Origin: Flaccisagitta enflata
Taxonomy: Eukaryota > Chaetognatha > Sagittoidea > Aphragmophora
DNA length: 64,000 nucleotides
Assembly (NCBI GenBank): GCA_965153355.1
Contig: OZ231127.1
Coordinates: 6,882,001 to 6,946,000 of the forward strand
Direction of reading: 5' to 3'
How positions within the stretch are numbered: the first letter of the stretch is position 1; each line of letters starts with the position of its first letter. The notes beneath the pieces were generated by a model. It was given only the letters and a program-made list of their open reading frames with translations, was not told the origin of the DNA and did not search any database. A program made the translations under genes and the position numbers. Positions 1 through 63,640 of the stretch are shown piece after piece.

Positions 1-165
1 GTTGCTGACGTCGCGTCTGTTGTCACTGACATTGCGTTTGTCATCATTGATGTCGCATTTGTCGTTGCTTACGTCACATTTGTCGTCGCTTACGCTGCGT
101 TTATTATCGCTTACGTTGCGTTCGTTGTCGCCGACGCTGCGTTCGTTGTTGCTGGCGTCTTTGTT
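1..165. repeat. 21-bp minisatellite
   Basis: About eight degenerate copies of a unit like gtcgcttacgctgcgtttat plus one base. The array is cut by the window edge. An open frame runs through it only because 21 is a multiple of 3. Confidence 0.8.
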
Positions 166-1639
166 GTTGTTGTTACCGTTGTTCTCTATAGTTCGTCTAT
201 TTTTGTCTTAGTTTTTTTGTCCTCGTCCATTTCCAACAATATGAACGCGAAAAAAATAGAAGTCACGCGACTCAACCACCCGCCATGTCGGTTGGTCCGT
301 CAATCCGTCACACTTTGCTTTTCAGTCCGAGAACAGTGGAAATGAAAGGGAAAACCAGCAATCAAAATTTTTACACTAGGCGCTAGCAAGGCTTGAACTG
401 TATTACCGCCGCATGCAGAATTACAATATTTCAGTATCAAAATTTAGAACAGTCGCAAATCTAACAGGAAAGGCTTCTCTTCAAAAATGTATTGGACTGA
501 CAAACTGGCAGTACCAACCAACAGACCTACAGACCGACATATTCAGTTCAAAAGTTGCGTGCACGCGACTAAAGTAAATTTTGATAAATGACTATGACAA
601 ATGACAAATGACAATGTGCTCCAGTTGATAAATCATAAATGAAAATGTGCTCCAGTTGATAAATGACTATGTGCTCCAGTTTTTACATAGTTTCAAGAGA
701 CAAAAATTAACTGCACTCATATTCGGATGAGTGATTGTTATTTAAGTGATTTCCAACATTAAAGAACCAAACGTTGAAGAATGTCATTTACACGCCGTAT
801 TTTGTCTAAGAACACTGTTTATAAGAACATCAGCCTCAGATTTGGTGAAAAAATAAGAACATTTTAAGAACATCCCCAGGCTCAGGTTTCAGCATCAGAA
901 TAATTTTGAATATATTTCAAACTGCTTTTAAAGGAAACAATCCAAAAAAACATTGCACTCAATGCTCCAATCAAAATCTTTCGACCAATTACTATTATCA
1001 TTTACACTTCTTCAATGTTTAAACCCACAAAAGAAGTATTTGCATAAATAAGGGAGTACGAGTGTAGGGCAAGTCAAAATCTCGCCTCAGATACTTGATT
1101 TTCATGTCAGTGGGCCCAAAATATGAGGTTTTCCATCAATTTTGGGGCTGTCACTCAAAAAATACCCCGCGGATGGCCCCAAAAACCAATTTTCGCATTA
1201 TTTTTGTTGTTTTATTAGTGTTTTTTAGCATTTTTTTTTGAATGGCTAAACCTTTTCAATTTTTTTTTTATTTTCAAACTACTGTTGTTCACGCCGTGCC
1301 TCAGTAGCATTCTTCATCCCTTGGAAAAAAATTAACTAGAAATTTTAACTATCAGCAGGTAAAAAATGATAAAGATTGCAGAAAAATGGGCAAAAATGGA
1401 AAAACTGTCACTGAGATCAATATATCTAGCTATTTAACTAGCTCCTAGCCATGATATTAGTAAAACCTAGCAAACTCTCAGTTGAGCTAGTGATCTGTAA
1501 TAAAATAGTAATCATTTTATCAATCAAATAACTCAATCCTAGTCAAACAAAGTTCCATGAAATAGCAGTGCAACTATCCAATTCATAAGATTTATGTAAG
1601 AGGGAGAGTTAAATCATAAGTCAGATCATGAATGGTCAT

Positions 1640-3020
1640 GAATTTTTCTTAACCTCTACTATGCTACTATTCTTGGGCATTAGAGGTGATGAATTATCCT
1701 CACAGAGCCTCAATGACCTCTCTGTTGAGAAGTGCAAAGACCAAATCTTTTTGCTTAATGTTTTTGGCAAATATAACAAAGGGCGTGATTTCAAGCATAT
1801 GCTTCTTATCAAACTGATCTACTACTTTTTCAGTTGGGTAAATCCTATATGTTTTCTCTACATCATCTTTTGCACAAGTTTTCTGAGTGGTGAGGGCTTG
1901 AACAATAGTGGTATCTAGCTCCTAGTCGTATGACTGGACTGACCCAAGATTCCAACCATCTACTTCCAAAGTAATAAGAAACTCTTCCTCCTGAAGTAGC
2001 CATTGGAAGTCCAGTTCAAGATCAGCTAAAGTGGCTGCTGCAGATCTTTTTCTTTTTGTTTGAGACTGTGCTGTGGGTGAATCAAGCATATTAGTTGCTT
2101 CATAAACATCATCAATTGTAATGAATATTTGATTGCATTAGTCAACAGAATGTAATGCTAGTAGATTTTTATACATTTGTTTGGAACTGATATTGCATTG
2201 CTTGAAGTAAACAAAGTCACAAGGCAACTCAGAAAAAAATGATTTTTTTTTCAACTTGATTTCTATGCATAAAATGGACAGTTAATTCTGCTCTTTCAAC
2301 ATCTTGATTCAATTGTAGCATTTGTGAAATTCATTTTGAGATGTCAATGGAGCATCACATTTATATTTCTTGCCATTATTTCAGCACAAGGCTATCGCCT
2401 TGTTTTTTTTACTGCTCTCTGGCTAGCTTATCTGTCTCTGGATCAGTGAGAGCAAGTTTAAACTTCATCAAATCTTTTTAGGCCCTGGACCAATCTGTCT
2501 TAATTTCTGCAACTTCCTTTTGCTTGGCTTTCAATTTTTTGTCTTTGAGCATGCATTCAGCTTCCTTTGCAAATGCTTTGTCTATCAATTTGAGTACCAA
2601 TCTGATTATGGCCTGAAATGCTACACCTCCTTTAGCTTTGAGCTGTCCAAAGTAGTTCTCTCCTGCTTTGCTGTCTATTGGAATTTTTAAAAAGTTCATC
2701 CTCTGTGAACATTTCTGAAAGTGGCTTCAACTGTGTCTTTTCATAAGTACCTGCTGTTTTTTTCTCACAATATTTCTTATACTCAAGATATGCTAAAAAG
2801 CTGTCTAGCTGGTCAGTTGCCTTGCTTTGCCAATTCTTCCCTCCTTCATCAGCATAGCATCATTTCTACGTCGTCTTTGCTCTTCAAATGCACTGAATTC
2901 TTCAGCTCTGTTCCATGAATTTGAAGAATTCTCCATTGCAACAAACTTTAACGCCAGGTCCTTTGAGCACCTAAGTTTTACCTTGCTTTTGTCAGAAGTG
3001 ATAAGTAAGGCTGCTTTCAT
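1640..3020 (-). pseudogene. Decayed transposon-encoded protein(s), unrecognised
   Basis: Read on the minus strand, blocks of coding quality are separated by stops. One, near 3020-2805, is rich in Lys/Glu/Arg (FEEQRRRRNDAM). One, near 2699-2478, has KAGENYFGQLKAKGG. One, near 2090-1690, begins MLDSPTAQSQTKRKR and includes ITLEVDGWNLGSVQS, with an in-frame TAG and later TGA. No transposase signature was recognised. It may be an accessory or DNA-binding protein of the element. Confidence 0.5.
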
Positions 3021-3068
3021 TTTGTCCTGGCTAATTTGGCCTTCTAAATTTTACAAGAAAGAAGATAG

Positions 3069-3070
<2 letters not shown>

Positions 3071-3127
<57 letters not shown>
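3071..3127. repeat. (AG)n microsatellite
   Basis: About 28 perfect AG units inside the 2.7 kb transposon, followed by interrupted purine-rich sequence to about 3175. Confidence 0.95.
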
Positions 3128-3128
<1 letters not shown>

Positions 3129-4333
3129 AGAAAGAGAAAGAAGAGAGAACGGAGAGAGAGAAAGGGAGGAGAGGGGGTAACTGAAAAGAAACTACTGAGC
3201 TAGTTTAAATTAACAAAATGGAATTAATTTGAAGAGAAATGATTAAGATACAGTTGAGCTTCACTAGAGCACATGCCAGGGGACTGAGCAAAATTATGCC
3301 TTACAGTGAAGTTGGCTTATTACCACTGTAGACACAACTACAAAAACCTCTTATGAGACCACAGGTTATATGCCTTGTTGGCGGGCATGCCTTATTTACG
3401 GGTGCACTTAAGCGGTGATCCACTGTATATTTAAAGCACATGTTAGATTCATGTTTTTGAGAAATATTGATCCTGCCTGGTCAGTGCTTTATTTTTTTTA
3501 TGAAGTTGAATTTTGAATGAACAAATAAGCTTTTGAAATCTGACTAAGTGCGAAAAATTGTTTGAAAATTAGTCGCGATTTGGTTTTTGAGCCCATCCGC
3601 GGGGTTTTTTTTCACCGACTGGGTTCTGATTGGTGATTTGCCACTTAGTAAGGTCCCACTCATAGGTTTATTGAGTATCTGAGGCCGTTTTTTGAAGTTT
3701 GCTCATTTTTGGGAAATCTCGTACTCCCTTAGCATAAACCAAAAATAAAACATACTGATTTGATTGAATATGAATGGCTTTTCATAACCATAAAATATCT
3801 TCAATGCTATAAAAATAAGAACAGGTTAAGATCATTTGAGCCTCAAAATTAATTAAAAATAAGAACGCTGAGCCTCACTTCAAAAAACTGTGTTCTTATA
3901 ATAAATACAGCGTGTACTGTACCATTTTGATTTGCGATAATCTCTTAACCGGATTTAACTGACATAATGTGTAGATTTTTGAAAGTCTGCTGAAAATTTG
4001 TGTTTCCTCATGCACCAGGAAGAGTTTCCTCAACTTTAAAAGAATTTTCATTTGCGACCTCGGTTTTTGCATTAGTGTCCCTGCCCAACCGTCCCCAATG
4101 AGGCGCTGTTTTTTCGACCTTGTTAAAAACTTCTCCATATATGAGAGGGGTTTCTGTACTTATATCCGTGAGAAAGTCTGTCAATCGAGTAGAAAGCATA
4201 TTGGTAATGATTTTTCCCCGTTTTCTCTCAGCCTTTTATAAGAAGCATATATCCTAGTATACATCCAAGTATACAACCGGGTTTAGGGGTAGGTATCACT
4301 CATTAAAACCGCTTTATGCACTTTGGTATGTTA

Positions 4334-4949
4334 CCACGCGAATCAAAAAAAAAAAAAGACGCACTTTTGAATAACCATTTTAGCCATTTTTTTTTTATTT
4401 CAAGTTAAATGTTTTGCACTATTGAAAAGCCCAGTTTTTAAGCTTTGAGAATCAAAAAGAAAAAGTTCTTAATCTTGAGGCGTTTGGGCGTAATAAAAAA
4501 AAGAGCAAAAATAGTCAAGAATCGTTTTCACAATTCCATAAAAGAAAAAAAATTCAAGATAATCAGTGTTTCACTTTGATGAGCTATAACTTTTAAACCG
4601 TTTAAGATACAGACTTGGGATTGGTCTAGAATGAAAGAAAATTCAAAAATCTTTAAAACCACTTTGACTGAAAAATGTTTGAAAGTTTTTCTTAAGTAAT
4701 TTTAAAAGATAAAGAAACAATAAACAATTTTTTAATGATTTTGTATTTTGTCATGTGTTCAAAATAGTAGTTGTCTTTTACTGGCTGTAAACGGTTTGAG
4801 ATACAGACCTGGGACTGGTCTAGATTGAAAGAAAATTTAAAAATCTTCAAATCTTCAAAATAAATTCAGTGAAAACATTTTAGAACAATTTTTTTAGTCT
4901 ATTTTGTCAATAAATGACCAGGTGCGTCTTTTTTTTTTGATACGCGTGG
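4334..4949. mobile_element. TA-flanked MITE, 'CCACGCGAATC' family, copy 1
   Basis: The ends CCACGCGAATC plus A-tract plus GACGCAC are mirrored by GTGCGTC plus T-tract plus GATACGCGTGG. A TA target duplication flanks it. Inside is a motif shared with the copies at 62321 and 56433 (gatacagac then gggattggtctagaatgaaa). 616 bp, non-coding. Confidence 0.85.
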
Positions 4950-5650
4950 TACATCCTCGCTTCGGAGATTGGCTTGGCATTGACGCTCATATTATTCCCG
5001 AGTCATTTCGCTTTCTTATGCGCTTTGTTTTGCTTTTTCCTCCAATTTTGAACTCTATAGAACATCCATCAGTCTGTGCGTTGAAGTCAGTCAGTGCGTT
5101 GTAGTCAAATGTCAACCCTGATTTTGTGTGAAGGTGGATGTTGTTAATTAAATGAACGGTTTGTCGATTATGATCTATTGTTATGTTAGATGGAATGCCG
5201 TTGATATGATATGGGTATGAGGAATTGTTCAAAAAGACTGTTATTTCATGCTTTTAAACTTCGCTTTGGTGACAAGATCATTCCATTTGCAAATTTGTCT
5301 CTTCCCTCGCTTTCAATGTTTCGTTGGTCAAAAGTTGCATCTTATCATTATTTCCTTATCATTTCCATCTTGTCATAAATTCCTTCCCGTAAATCCGACA
5401 TCCCTGTTATTTCTCATCAATCATTTCATAGCTTTCATAGCTTTATGGCACTCAAGTGCATCATCCAGCATCTTGCTTCAACTACTGATTCATTTTATCT
5501 CATGCCAGCTTCATCTCTTCTCCTTTATGTCCGATATTGTTCTTTCGCTTTCCCCACCACCTCTATGCTCTTCCCTACATCTCGCAATTCAATTTTCGCA
5601 TATTTGTCTTTACTAATCTTCCCTTCCTTCCCCCCCCCCCCCTTGGACAG

Positions 5651-56049
<50,399 letters not shown>

Positions 56050-56432
56050 CCAGTTATGTCGTAATTAGAATTCATAAAAACACCATTGAGACTATGATTT
56101 CAATTTATTATCCGTTCTTTCAGGACGATATCTCTCTTACATCATATTGATTGATTGATACTATTTTCTTACATCATATTGATTGTTACATTGACATCTA
56201 GATATTCAGTTGGCCTAGGACTTTCCAGACTTTATGCAAAGATTGTTTTGTGATTCAGTTTGAAATTTAGTGTTGGTGTTGTGCACTGCTATGTCTTAAC
56301 AAGGAGATCTCCCAAATTTTCTGCAGTCTCTCCATGCATTGAATCATCGTGTCTGGCTCATTCTCAAGTTAAATGCATGATTGAATCGTTTCTAAACAGG
56401 GTTCTACTAGCGTTGTAGTTCATATAAGCATA

Positions 56433-56853
56433 CTACTCGACTCCAAAAAAAAGCCGCATCCTATTTTGGGTTGATGAAAAGGAAAAACAAATCATTTGAA
56501 CTTTTTTCTGTTGAAGTGATTTTAAAGATTTTCAAATTTTCTTTCATTCTAAACCAATCCCAGATCTGAATCTCAAATGGTTTAGGAGCTAGAGCTTGTC
56601 AAAGTTATCCTCTAATTCATAAAAATGCTCATTTTTCAATGGGATTGCAAACTTGTAATGGTAATGTTTCTATTTTTTTTTCTTTTTTTTTTTTGCCATT
56701 TCTAAACAAATAAAGCTAGAATTACCAGATTGGAGCCAAATAAGATCTTTTCAAAAGCTTTCTAATGATTTAAGATTTTGATTAGTTACTTTGAAATTTA
56801 ATATATAACAAATTTAATATAACAAAGTGCGGTTTTTGTATTGAGTCGATTAG
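56433..56853. mobile_element. TA-flanked MITE, 'CCACGCGAATC' family, copy 3 (diverged)
   Basis: The ends are CTACTCGACTCC plus A-tract plus GCCGCA and GTGCGG plus T-tract plus GAGTCGATTAG, with TA on both sides. The interior is in inverse orientation relative to copy 1. It lies just downstream of the SLC6 stop. Confidence 0.75.
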
Positions 56854-57483
56854 TAGGATCATGGAAAAGTGATGTAGACGGAACCGCGGCAATTCAAAAG
56901 AACTCGGTGAATGGGCTCAAATGCCATGGTTTGGAAAAAAGTCGAAGAATACCTTTGGCTTTTTGAGACCTGCGGAGGAATTTAGTTTTCCCTTTTTCCT
57001 TTGCGTCTTTTGGGGTAGTTGGAGTTTTTTTTCGGGCTGAATGGGACTACGCATGAAATTAACAGCTAAAAAAGAGCTAAATCTCCTCTTTCAGTTGACG
57101 CCAAGCAGAATTCTGTGCGATCAATAATTTTGGAGCTATAAATTTTTGAATTTTTTTGAATTTTTATTATTTTTCGCGTTTTCAAAAAAAAAAGGAATAG
57201 AGTTACATGAAGTTTGTTTAAACTTTGAAATGTCCTAGGTGATAATTGTGCATCTTGGCATTGTCTCTCTCTCATTTCAACTACGGATTCTATGAGAGGC
57301 TTTGTCTGTTAGTCAATCTATCGGTATGTTCGTCCGTCTATCGGTATGTTCGTCCGTCTGTCCGTTCAAGTGGAAAAGTGGAAAAACAAGCGGTCTAAAT
57401 ACTTGTGTGTGGGGGTTGGGGTGTGGATGGGGTTGGATGCCCCTGTCCACAACAATATCGATACCCTGTGGTACATGTTTTTC

Positions 57484-57521
57484 TCTGTTTCTCTCTCTGT
57501 CTCTCTCTCCCCCTCTGTCTG

Positions 57522-57554
<33 letters not shown>
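57484..57554. repeat. (CT)n microsatellite in a dispersed repeat
   Basis: CT-rich, followed by tcagcatttacgactttttt and cctacggcgattagccgcct, the same flank as the 10.9 kb tract. It lies in intergenic DNA. Confidence 0.88.
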
Positions 57555-57558
<4 letters not shown>

Positions 57559-57559
57559 T

Positions 57560-60500
57560 TACGACTTTTTTCCTACGGCGATTAGCCGCCTTTATTGGTA
57601 AACCTATCATGCATGAACTATCACCGGAAATATGTTGTAGAAGTCTAAAGACGATCGCTATCACATAAAAAAAAGTGCCGAGATAATCGCCGATCATCTT
57701 CAAAAAGTGTGAATGCTGAATTAACAGTACTAAACAATTGGTAATAGTATCGTCCAATCTTCTGTAGACCTAGCTCATGTTTTGGTAGCTAGCTAGTAGC
57801 TTCACGCTCTCTCTTCCCTCTCTCTCGCTCGCACTCGGCGATTTGTTTTCACACGATCGTTCTGTATCTCTCTCTTGTTCTGATCAAAGTTCTGATTGTA
57901 AGTAAGCAAGAGTCTGCTTCTTAAACACCATCTTAGACATAGAAAATAGTACACTGGCCAGTGACCGCACTTTCCTTGACTATCACGCGCTCATTAGTAC
58001 CCTGATTCCCCCTCCCGGGGCAATGGGCTCTGCATCTGGAGAGACGCCCTGTACCTTTTTTTAATAATCTTATTAGGAAACCTTACATTTAAATGATCTC
58101 AAGTTGCTAACATTGGCAAAAGGGTTTCCCGATAATTGCAAATCTTGTATCTTTACCTCAATCTGATCGTCAGTAACACAGATTTGTTAAAAATGAAAAA
58201 ATATAAAATTTTTGAACCAACCCAAACGTACAGGGTTTTTGCCCGGATGGATTGACTAGCGCTTTAAAATTCCGGAAGAAATTTCGAAAACGATACTGAT
58301 TTTTTGTTTTTTATCGGGTTTTCCCGTTTGGGCGAAGCTTTTAGTTCGAGTAGATTCGGGTTGAACTGTATTTAACCCAGCTCTCACCTAGCCCTAACAC
58401 TAGCTCTGACCCTAACCATAACCCTAAAACCACCCCCAACCCCAACCTTAACCCTATCTTTAACCCTAATTAAAAACCCGCTTAGAAAGTCAGTAAAACA
58501 AAAGACATCACCGAATTCGAAAACAGTACCCAAATACCGTTTACTGTTTTACCTATTTTCCTCATTTTTCTATTTTGTCAGGTTACGAAGGCAACGTCAT
58601 CATTCTTAAGGACAGCAAAAGCGCCGGAGTATCCGTTTAAAAAAACAAGTAGACGCCAGATGATGAAGGAAGATATGGAGAATTATCTGGCTCCGGTCCT
58701 GACAAAAAATATCTGCCTCTGGATATATTATAACATTTGCCTCTGATTCTGATCTAACATCTGGCTGCCGTTCTATCATTTTCTGGCTTTGGAAACATTT
58801 TTGCCTCAATTCTGACTCAATCTTCGGGAGAAATTCCGGCGCTGTTGACAACAAAATCCAGCTCTGGACTCGACAGTTTATAGCTCTGGAATCAATGGAA
58901 TCCAGCTCTGGAATAAATGGAATCCAGCTCTGGAATCAATGGAATCCAGCTCTGGAATCTACAGAATCCAGCTCTGGAATCTACAGAATCCAGCTCTGGA
59001 ATCCACAGAATCCAGCCCTGGAATCTACAGAATCCAGCTCTCGAATTCACAGAATCCAGCTCTGAAATCGATAGAAACTAGCTCTTGACTAGCTAGATTC
59101 CAGTTATGGAATCACTTTAAATTAGACGACGGCAAATTCTCGATCCATGGTAGAAAAAAAATTCAGCTCCGGAATTAGATAAATCCAACTCATCCTTCAG
59201 GTTCATTTTTTGAACGTCGCCGATCTTAGAAGAAAATTTATTATAATTCAATTTGAATGAAGATCAATATGTGAAAAAAATCGCAGTAATTGACTGTTAG
59301 GAGCATAAAACCAAATGATATTTTTTACTCTTCCATGTCAAAGAAAAAAAAATATTGATCATATCCAGTGTTAACTTTTTTTTTCACTTGCATATCATTT
59401 TATGCAGAAGAAATGTCCTGGGTACTCACATATCGTTTAATGAAGTAATGATAACGTTTTGGATTAATATTAAGCAAATAGATTTACATAGATTGCTGTA
59501 GGGGATTTCAATAATTTGGTTGAAATAAGTATTAGACCGCCTTCCCTGTTGAACTTTGATTTCAATATCGGGAATCCCTATGATTATGATCAGGATAAAG
59601 TGCTCAGTACAATTTATAATGAGTATGGTAATAAAAAAAACAAAGTATTTGGGTGTGTCATATGTGAAATAGAAATTTACTGCGGCAACCCCCATTTTGT
59701 CTTTAACATTATGATGACAATCACTTTTTGCCAAAGGCTTACCAATACCATGTTCATACCTCAAGACCAAAAGATTAAAAAAAAAGAATCAGGAAGTATT
59801 TTTTCTATCACATCAGAGAGAATATATTTTTACCTTTTTTACCTGTCAAATCTCACAAATAACTTGAAAAAAATGTTTTGTACGAAGCTACATAAACTAT
59901 ATGAATTGCAAAGGGAGTCTTTATCTTAATTTTATGAAGCACAAACCATAATCCACAACACAGAAAGAAGAATCCCTAATTTGTCACAGTAATTTGTATA
60001 TTTACTCAGTCGTAAATTCACAATTTTTTAAGTGGTGTGTTGATGTCTAAGTGATGCCAAACTCGTCTTATATAATTATCATGGCTACAGATTGCAGACA
60101 AGTAAAAAAAAACAAAACTTTGGGACATGATTTTCGGCCTTCAAAATTTTCGGCCTTCAAAATTTTCGGTCGTAATACCACAATTTTGCGGACATAATCT
60201 TTTTTGCGCAAAAAATCGCAACGAAATTTTTTTTCAAAGAATTTTTCCTCTTTATAGTTACAAATTATCAACCTTCAATATTTTTCTTTTTTTTTAACCC
60301 CCCACAACAGAGCATTTTCTTCTTCTTTTTTTTAGAGTTATATCCATATATTTTTTTTTACTTTTTCTAGAAAACCACATCTCTCTCTCTCTTACATGAC
60401 AGTAATATTTCTCGCCGTTTCATATATTACAAAAAAAACTATACACGTAGTTTGCATACTGCTGTTTGTCCAATTCATTCAAATAAGTCTCTACTTGTCA

Positions 60501-61400
60501 TCCCATCTTCCATCATCTCTCTCCATTTAGTACCTCTCGTTTTTCCTCTCCTGATCCTGCACCTTTTTCAAGCCCGTTCATTGGCAATAATCTCGTCAAG
60601 TTCATGTTTGATTGTTTGTTATCATTTACGGCGCACTGCGGAAAAAGGGTTCTTTCTCTTTATGACTCTATATCTTTTTTCACTGTATGACATTGGTTGG
60701 GAGTGAAATTTCATTCAGATAACATCAGTATTAATCATTTCTGTCAATAAAAAAGATTATATTTTTTTGAAATTCGCCACTTTTTGCGATCTTTCCATGG
60801 CTGTTTAGCTTAAAAAAGTGAAAAATCAGAATTAAGAAAAAAAAATGTTTTTTCTAATTAACTATCGCCATACCTCAGTTTTTGAAGGTATGATTGTATC
60901 CTCTTAAGTTCTTAAGCAGTATGGTTATTTTAAAGGTGGGTGTGTGAGCGGTTTTTACTCATCTACTATAATTTACATATCAAATTTATTTACCTTAAGT
61001 ATTCTATTTTTGCATCTAATCATGAGATTGGGAAATACAATTAAATATTTTGAAGCGCTCTTGATACAAAAAAAATTCCTTTGTTATTCCATTGGTTTCA
61101 TTCCAGAGATATTTTTGTTACATGTATTTTTTTTTTAATTTCCCTTCATATTGAAGAAAGGGAGTGAACCTTCCGTTCCATTATTTGTGTTAAATGATCG
61201 GTTGTAATAATCGATTATAATCGACGATTCTTGGAAGAATCCTGCTTAGAAAAAAAACTAAATCATCATCAAAACAATTCAATTGTATAGCCGTACATGC
61301 GTATTTGTCATTGATACGTTTTAGCCACTGATTGTTGTACATTTTGTTATTCTCTCTGGTTGTATTTTTGTGCTTTTATTGTAGAAAACAATTAATTATT
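57560..61400. other. AT-rich intergenic DNA, no gene recognised
   Basis: It contains the 22-bp minisatellite, a short degenerate telomere-like stretch near 58390-58470 (ccctaac variants), and short open frames without recognisable domains. It is not seen to contribute exons to either gene. Confidence 0.6.
58856..59100. repeat. 22-bp minisatellite (AATCCAGCTCTGGAATCTACAG)
   Basis: About ten copies with drift at the edges, downstream of both genes. Confidence 0.9.
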
Positions 61401-61416
61401 TAGTTGATAACATGAC

Positions 61417-61668
61417 CTATTGACCAATCTTATGTCTTTCATTCAGCAAATGCCATAGATGGATGGTTTGTATGATGGGAAACGCGAGCAGATTGGGGTC
61501 TGTAGATAGAAATGTTAGAACTGTCGCATCTTTGAGTAGTCCCAAAAGCCCGTTGCCCCTAGGTTGATGTGAGGATGAGATAGCGAGACGGGCAGCGACC
61601 CCATAGCCATTAATGTCCTCTGCTTGAGTCACTGTGCATACGAAGGTGACATTTCTTGAGTCAGACAC
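61417..61668 (-). CDS. Possible small ORF or exon, unrecognised (83 codons)
   Basis: A GC-richer island in AT-rich DNA is open on the minus strand from a GTG at 61668 to TAG. It has mixed composition (CTVTQAEDINGYGVAARLA) with no low-complexity bias. No ATG start, good acceptor or known domain was seen. It could be a terminal exon of an unseen gene, a gene relic, or chance. Confidence 0.25.
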   Translation of the reverse strand: MSDSRNVTFVCTVTQAEDINGYGVAARLAISSSHQPRGNGLLGLLKDATVLTFLSTDPNLLAFPIIQTIHLWHLLNERHKIGQ

Positions 61669-62320
61669 TTTTCACCGTTATGTAGATGTTGTTATCTTTT
61701 TTTACAAATTAGAAATGATTATTAGTTCAGTCATAATATTTTTGCATAGAAAATCAATTTATAATTCTCAGTATGTATTATAGGGATACATGCTAAAAAA
61801 GTGTTTTTTTTTAAGAAATCTTTTTTGTTATCTAACATGTTTTGGGTGAAATCATAACTTTGTATAGGGATTAGAAAATTGACCTTTTTAGAAACATGGC
61901 CTTTTTAGTTGCGGACACGCAACTCTATACGAGGCTTTGTCCGTCCGCCACACTAAGGGCCACGGATTGCGCTAGATGGCTCCTTGGGTATTTGGGTGAA
62001 AATTTTGATCTCTGCTATATAGTTCAACTAAGTAGAATAGTCATGGTACTATTTGAGCATATATTATCGGTCCATATGACAGGTTTTATGGCAATTTAGA
62101 GTGAAAAAAGGCGCCCTAAATAGACATCATTATGAAAAATGCTGAATTTAAAGAAAAATAAATGAATTTTTTGGATTATCTGTTAAGATTACAAAAAGCT
62201 CATGATATCTTCAATATCAGATGGCATTCTTTCATTAATGTTTACATGTCTGGAAAAATTTAAAAAATCATTATTTTTTACATTTTCAGTACTAATAAAT
62301 CAGTCTATTATCACTACATA

Positions 62321-62731
62321 CTACGCGAATCAATAAAAAAGCCGCACTTTTGAATGGCAATTTGTCATATTTAATTTCAAAATAATTATACAAAATCTTA
62401 GACCATTTTGAAGATCTCAAAGAGATCTTTCATTTGGCTTCAATCTGGTATTTCTAGCTTTATTCGTTTAGAAATGGCATAAAAAAGAGTGAAAACATTG
62501 CCATTTTCAGTTTTGCAATCCTATTGAAAAATGAGCATTTCTGCAAAAGAGAGGTTCACTTTGGCAAGCTCTATCTCCTAAACGGTTTGAGATACAGACC
62601 TGGGGTTGGTCTAGAATGAAAGAAAATTCAAAAATCTTCAAAATCAGTTTAACAAAAAAACTTTGAATTTATTTTTTGTGTCTCTTCCACTCAGCTACAA
62701 AAGAGTGCGGCTTTTTTTTTGATTCACGTAG
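62321..62731. mobile_element. TA-flanked MITE, 'CCACGCGAATC' family, copy 2
   Basis: The ends are CTACGCGAATC with GCCGCACTTTTG and AGTGCGGC with GATTCACGTAG, with TA on each side. It shares the internal gagatacagacctgggg motif with the other copies. 411 bp. Confidence 0.82.
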
Positions 62732-63229
62732 TATTTGACCTAATTTGCATGCTTTTATTACCCTTTAAATAAAGAAAATCGCACAAGGACGCACAAGGAG
62801 TGACATATGCCAAAATGTAGTTCAAGGGGTCCTGAATCCAGAATGCTATGGCTCAAGCCGTCCTTCTCCATGCAAATTGTGATTTTCTTGGCCTAAAATG
62901 GGCAAGTTATAATGCGTATAAAAGTCAAAATTTATATTTGATTTGAAGAAAAATGAGTGAAGTGAGTTAAATGAGCAAAAAAAATGATTTTTTTTTAGCA
63001 CCTTATGACAGCGTGCCCACGACGCCAACATTTAGGGTATCAAAATGGGTTAAAATAGAAAATATACATGAGTGAAAATAAAAAAACAAGTGAATAAAAA
63101 TGATTAAGATAAGACATGCATGATATTTGAAAGCAAAATTTGCATCCGTTTAGCAAGAGACTCGGATTTAGCTTAAATTACTGAGGAAGATTTACTGAAA
63201 ATTTCTCCAAATTTCTTTTTTGTCACTGA

Positions 63230-63640
63230 CAAGGGGTTGGTCGAAATTATAAGTTTGCATAGAAAATGAAAAAATGAAAAAACAAAGAACATAGTTCTCT
63301 TCCCAAATCGTTTTTAGAGAGAACTATGTCTTTGAAAATGCAAAATTCTTTTGGGTGTGGCTTTCTTATAATTTCGACCTGAGAAAATAGAAAAAAATGT
63401 CAACAGAATTTCACTAAAAATCTTCATTTTTTTGCCATTTTCCGTGAGAATTGTTTATCAAAAGGCGATTTAAGGCATAAAACATGGAACAGACGTACAT
63501 ATCAAGTGTATCCAGTGACAACATGAGCAATGACAACATTTGTGGATAGATAATTAGTCCATTATTGATGCAAAAGTGGGGTGAAGCGCTTCATTTTTCC
63601 CTGGCAGATTTCACGTCTTATAGAGGAACCTTATTGAACA
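63230..63640. repeat. Dispersed repeat shared with 21010-21440
   Basis: Blocks such as aaattataagtttgcatag then aaaatgaaaaaatgaaaa, and acatagttctc followed by gaaaatgcaaaatt, occur in both places in the same orientation. Nothing coding was recognised, and the ends are unclear. Confidence 0.7.

Larger units (their letters stand above)
1049..3731. mobile_element. 2.7 kb DNA transposon with 14-bp TIRs and a GCATAAA duplication
   Basis: It starts TAAGGGAGTACGAG and ends CTCGTACTCCCTTA. Subterminal inverted stretches include ggatggcccc/gagcccatccg. It is flanked on both sides by GCATAAA, a 7-bp target-site duplication. It contains decayed minus-strand coding sequence and an (AG)n tract. The superfamily is not recognised. 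Confidence 0.8.
790..3915. mobile_element. Outer inverted-repeat element, interrupted by a nested transposon
   Basis: The left end, acacgccgtattttgtctaa then gaacac, is mirrored at the right end (reverse complement acacgctgtatttattataa then gaacac). Both ends also share gcctcag and aataagaac blocks. The arms are diverged. The 1049-3731 transposon sits inside. Confidence 0.6.

Noticed and set aside
58380-58475. Interstitial telomere array (ccctaa-like), also near 23515-23580
   Set aside because: Units are irregular (ccctaac, ccccaac, ccttaac) and short. There is no run of identical hexamers.
59426-59929. Overlapping open frames on both strands
   Set aside because: AT-rich, no recognised domain, and mutually overlapping. 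Nothing distinguishes them from chance.
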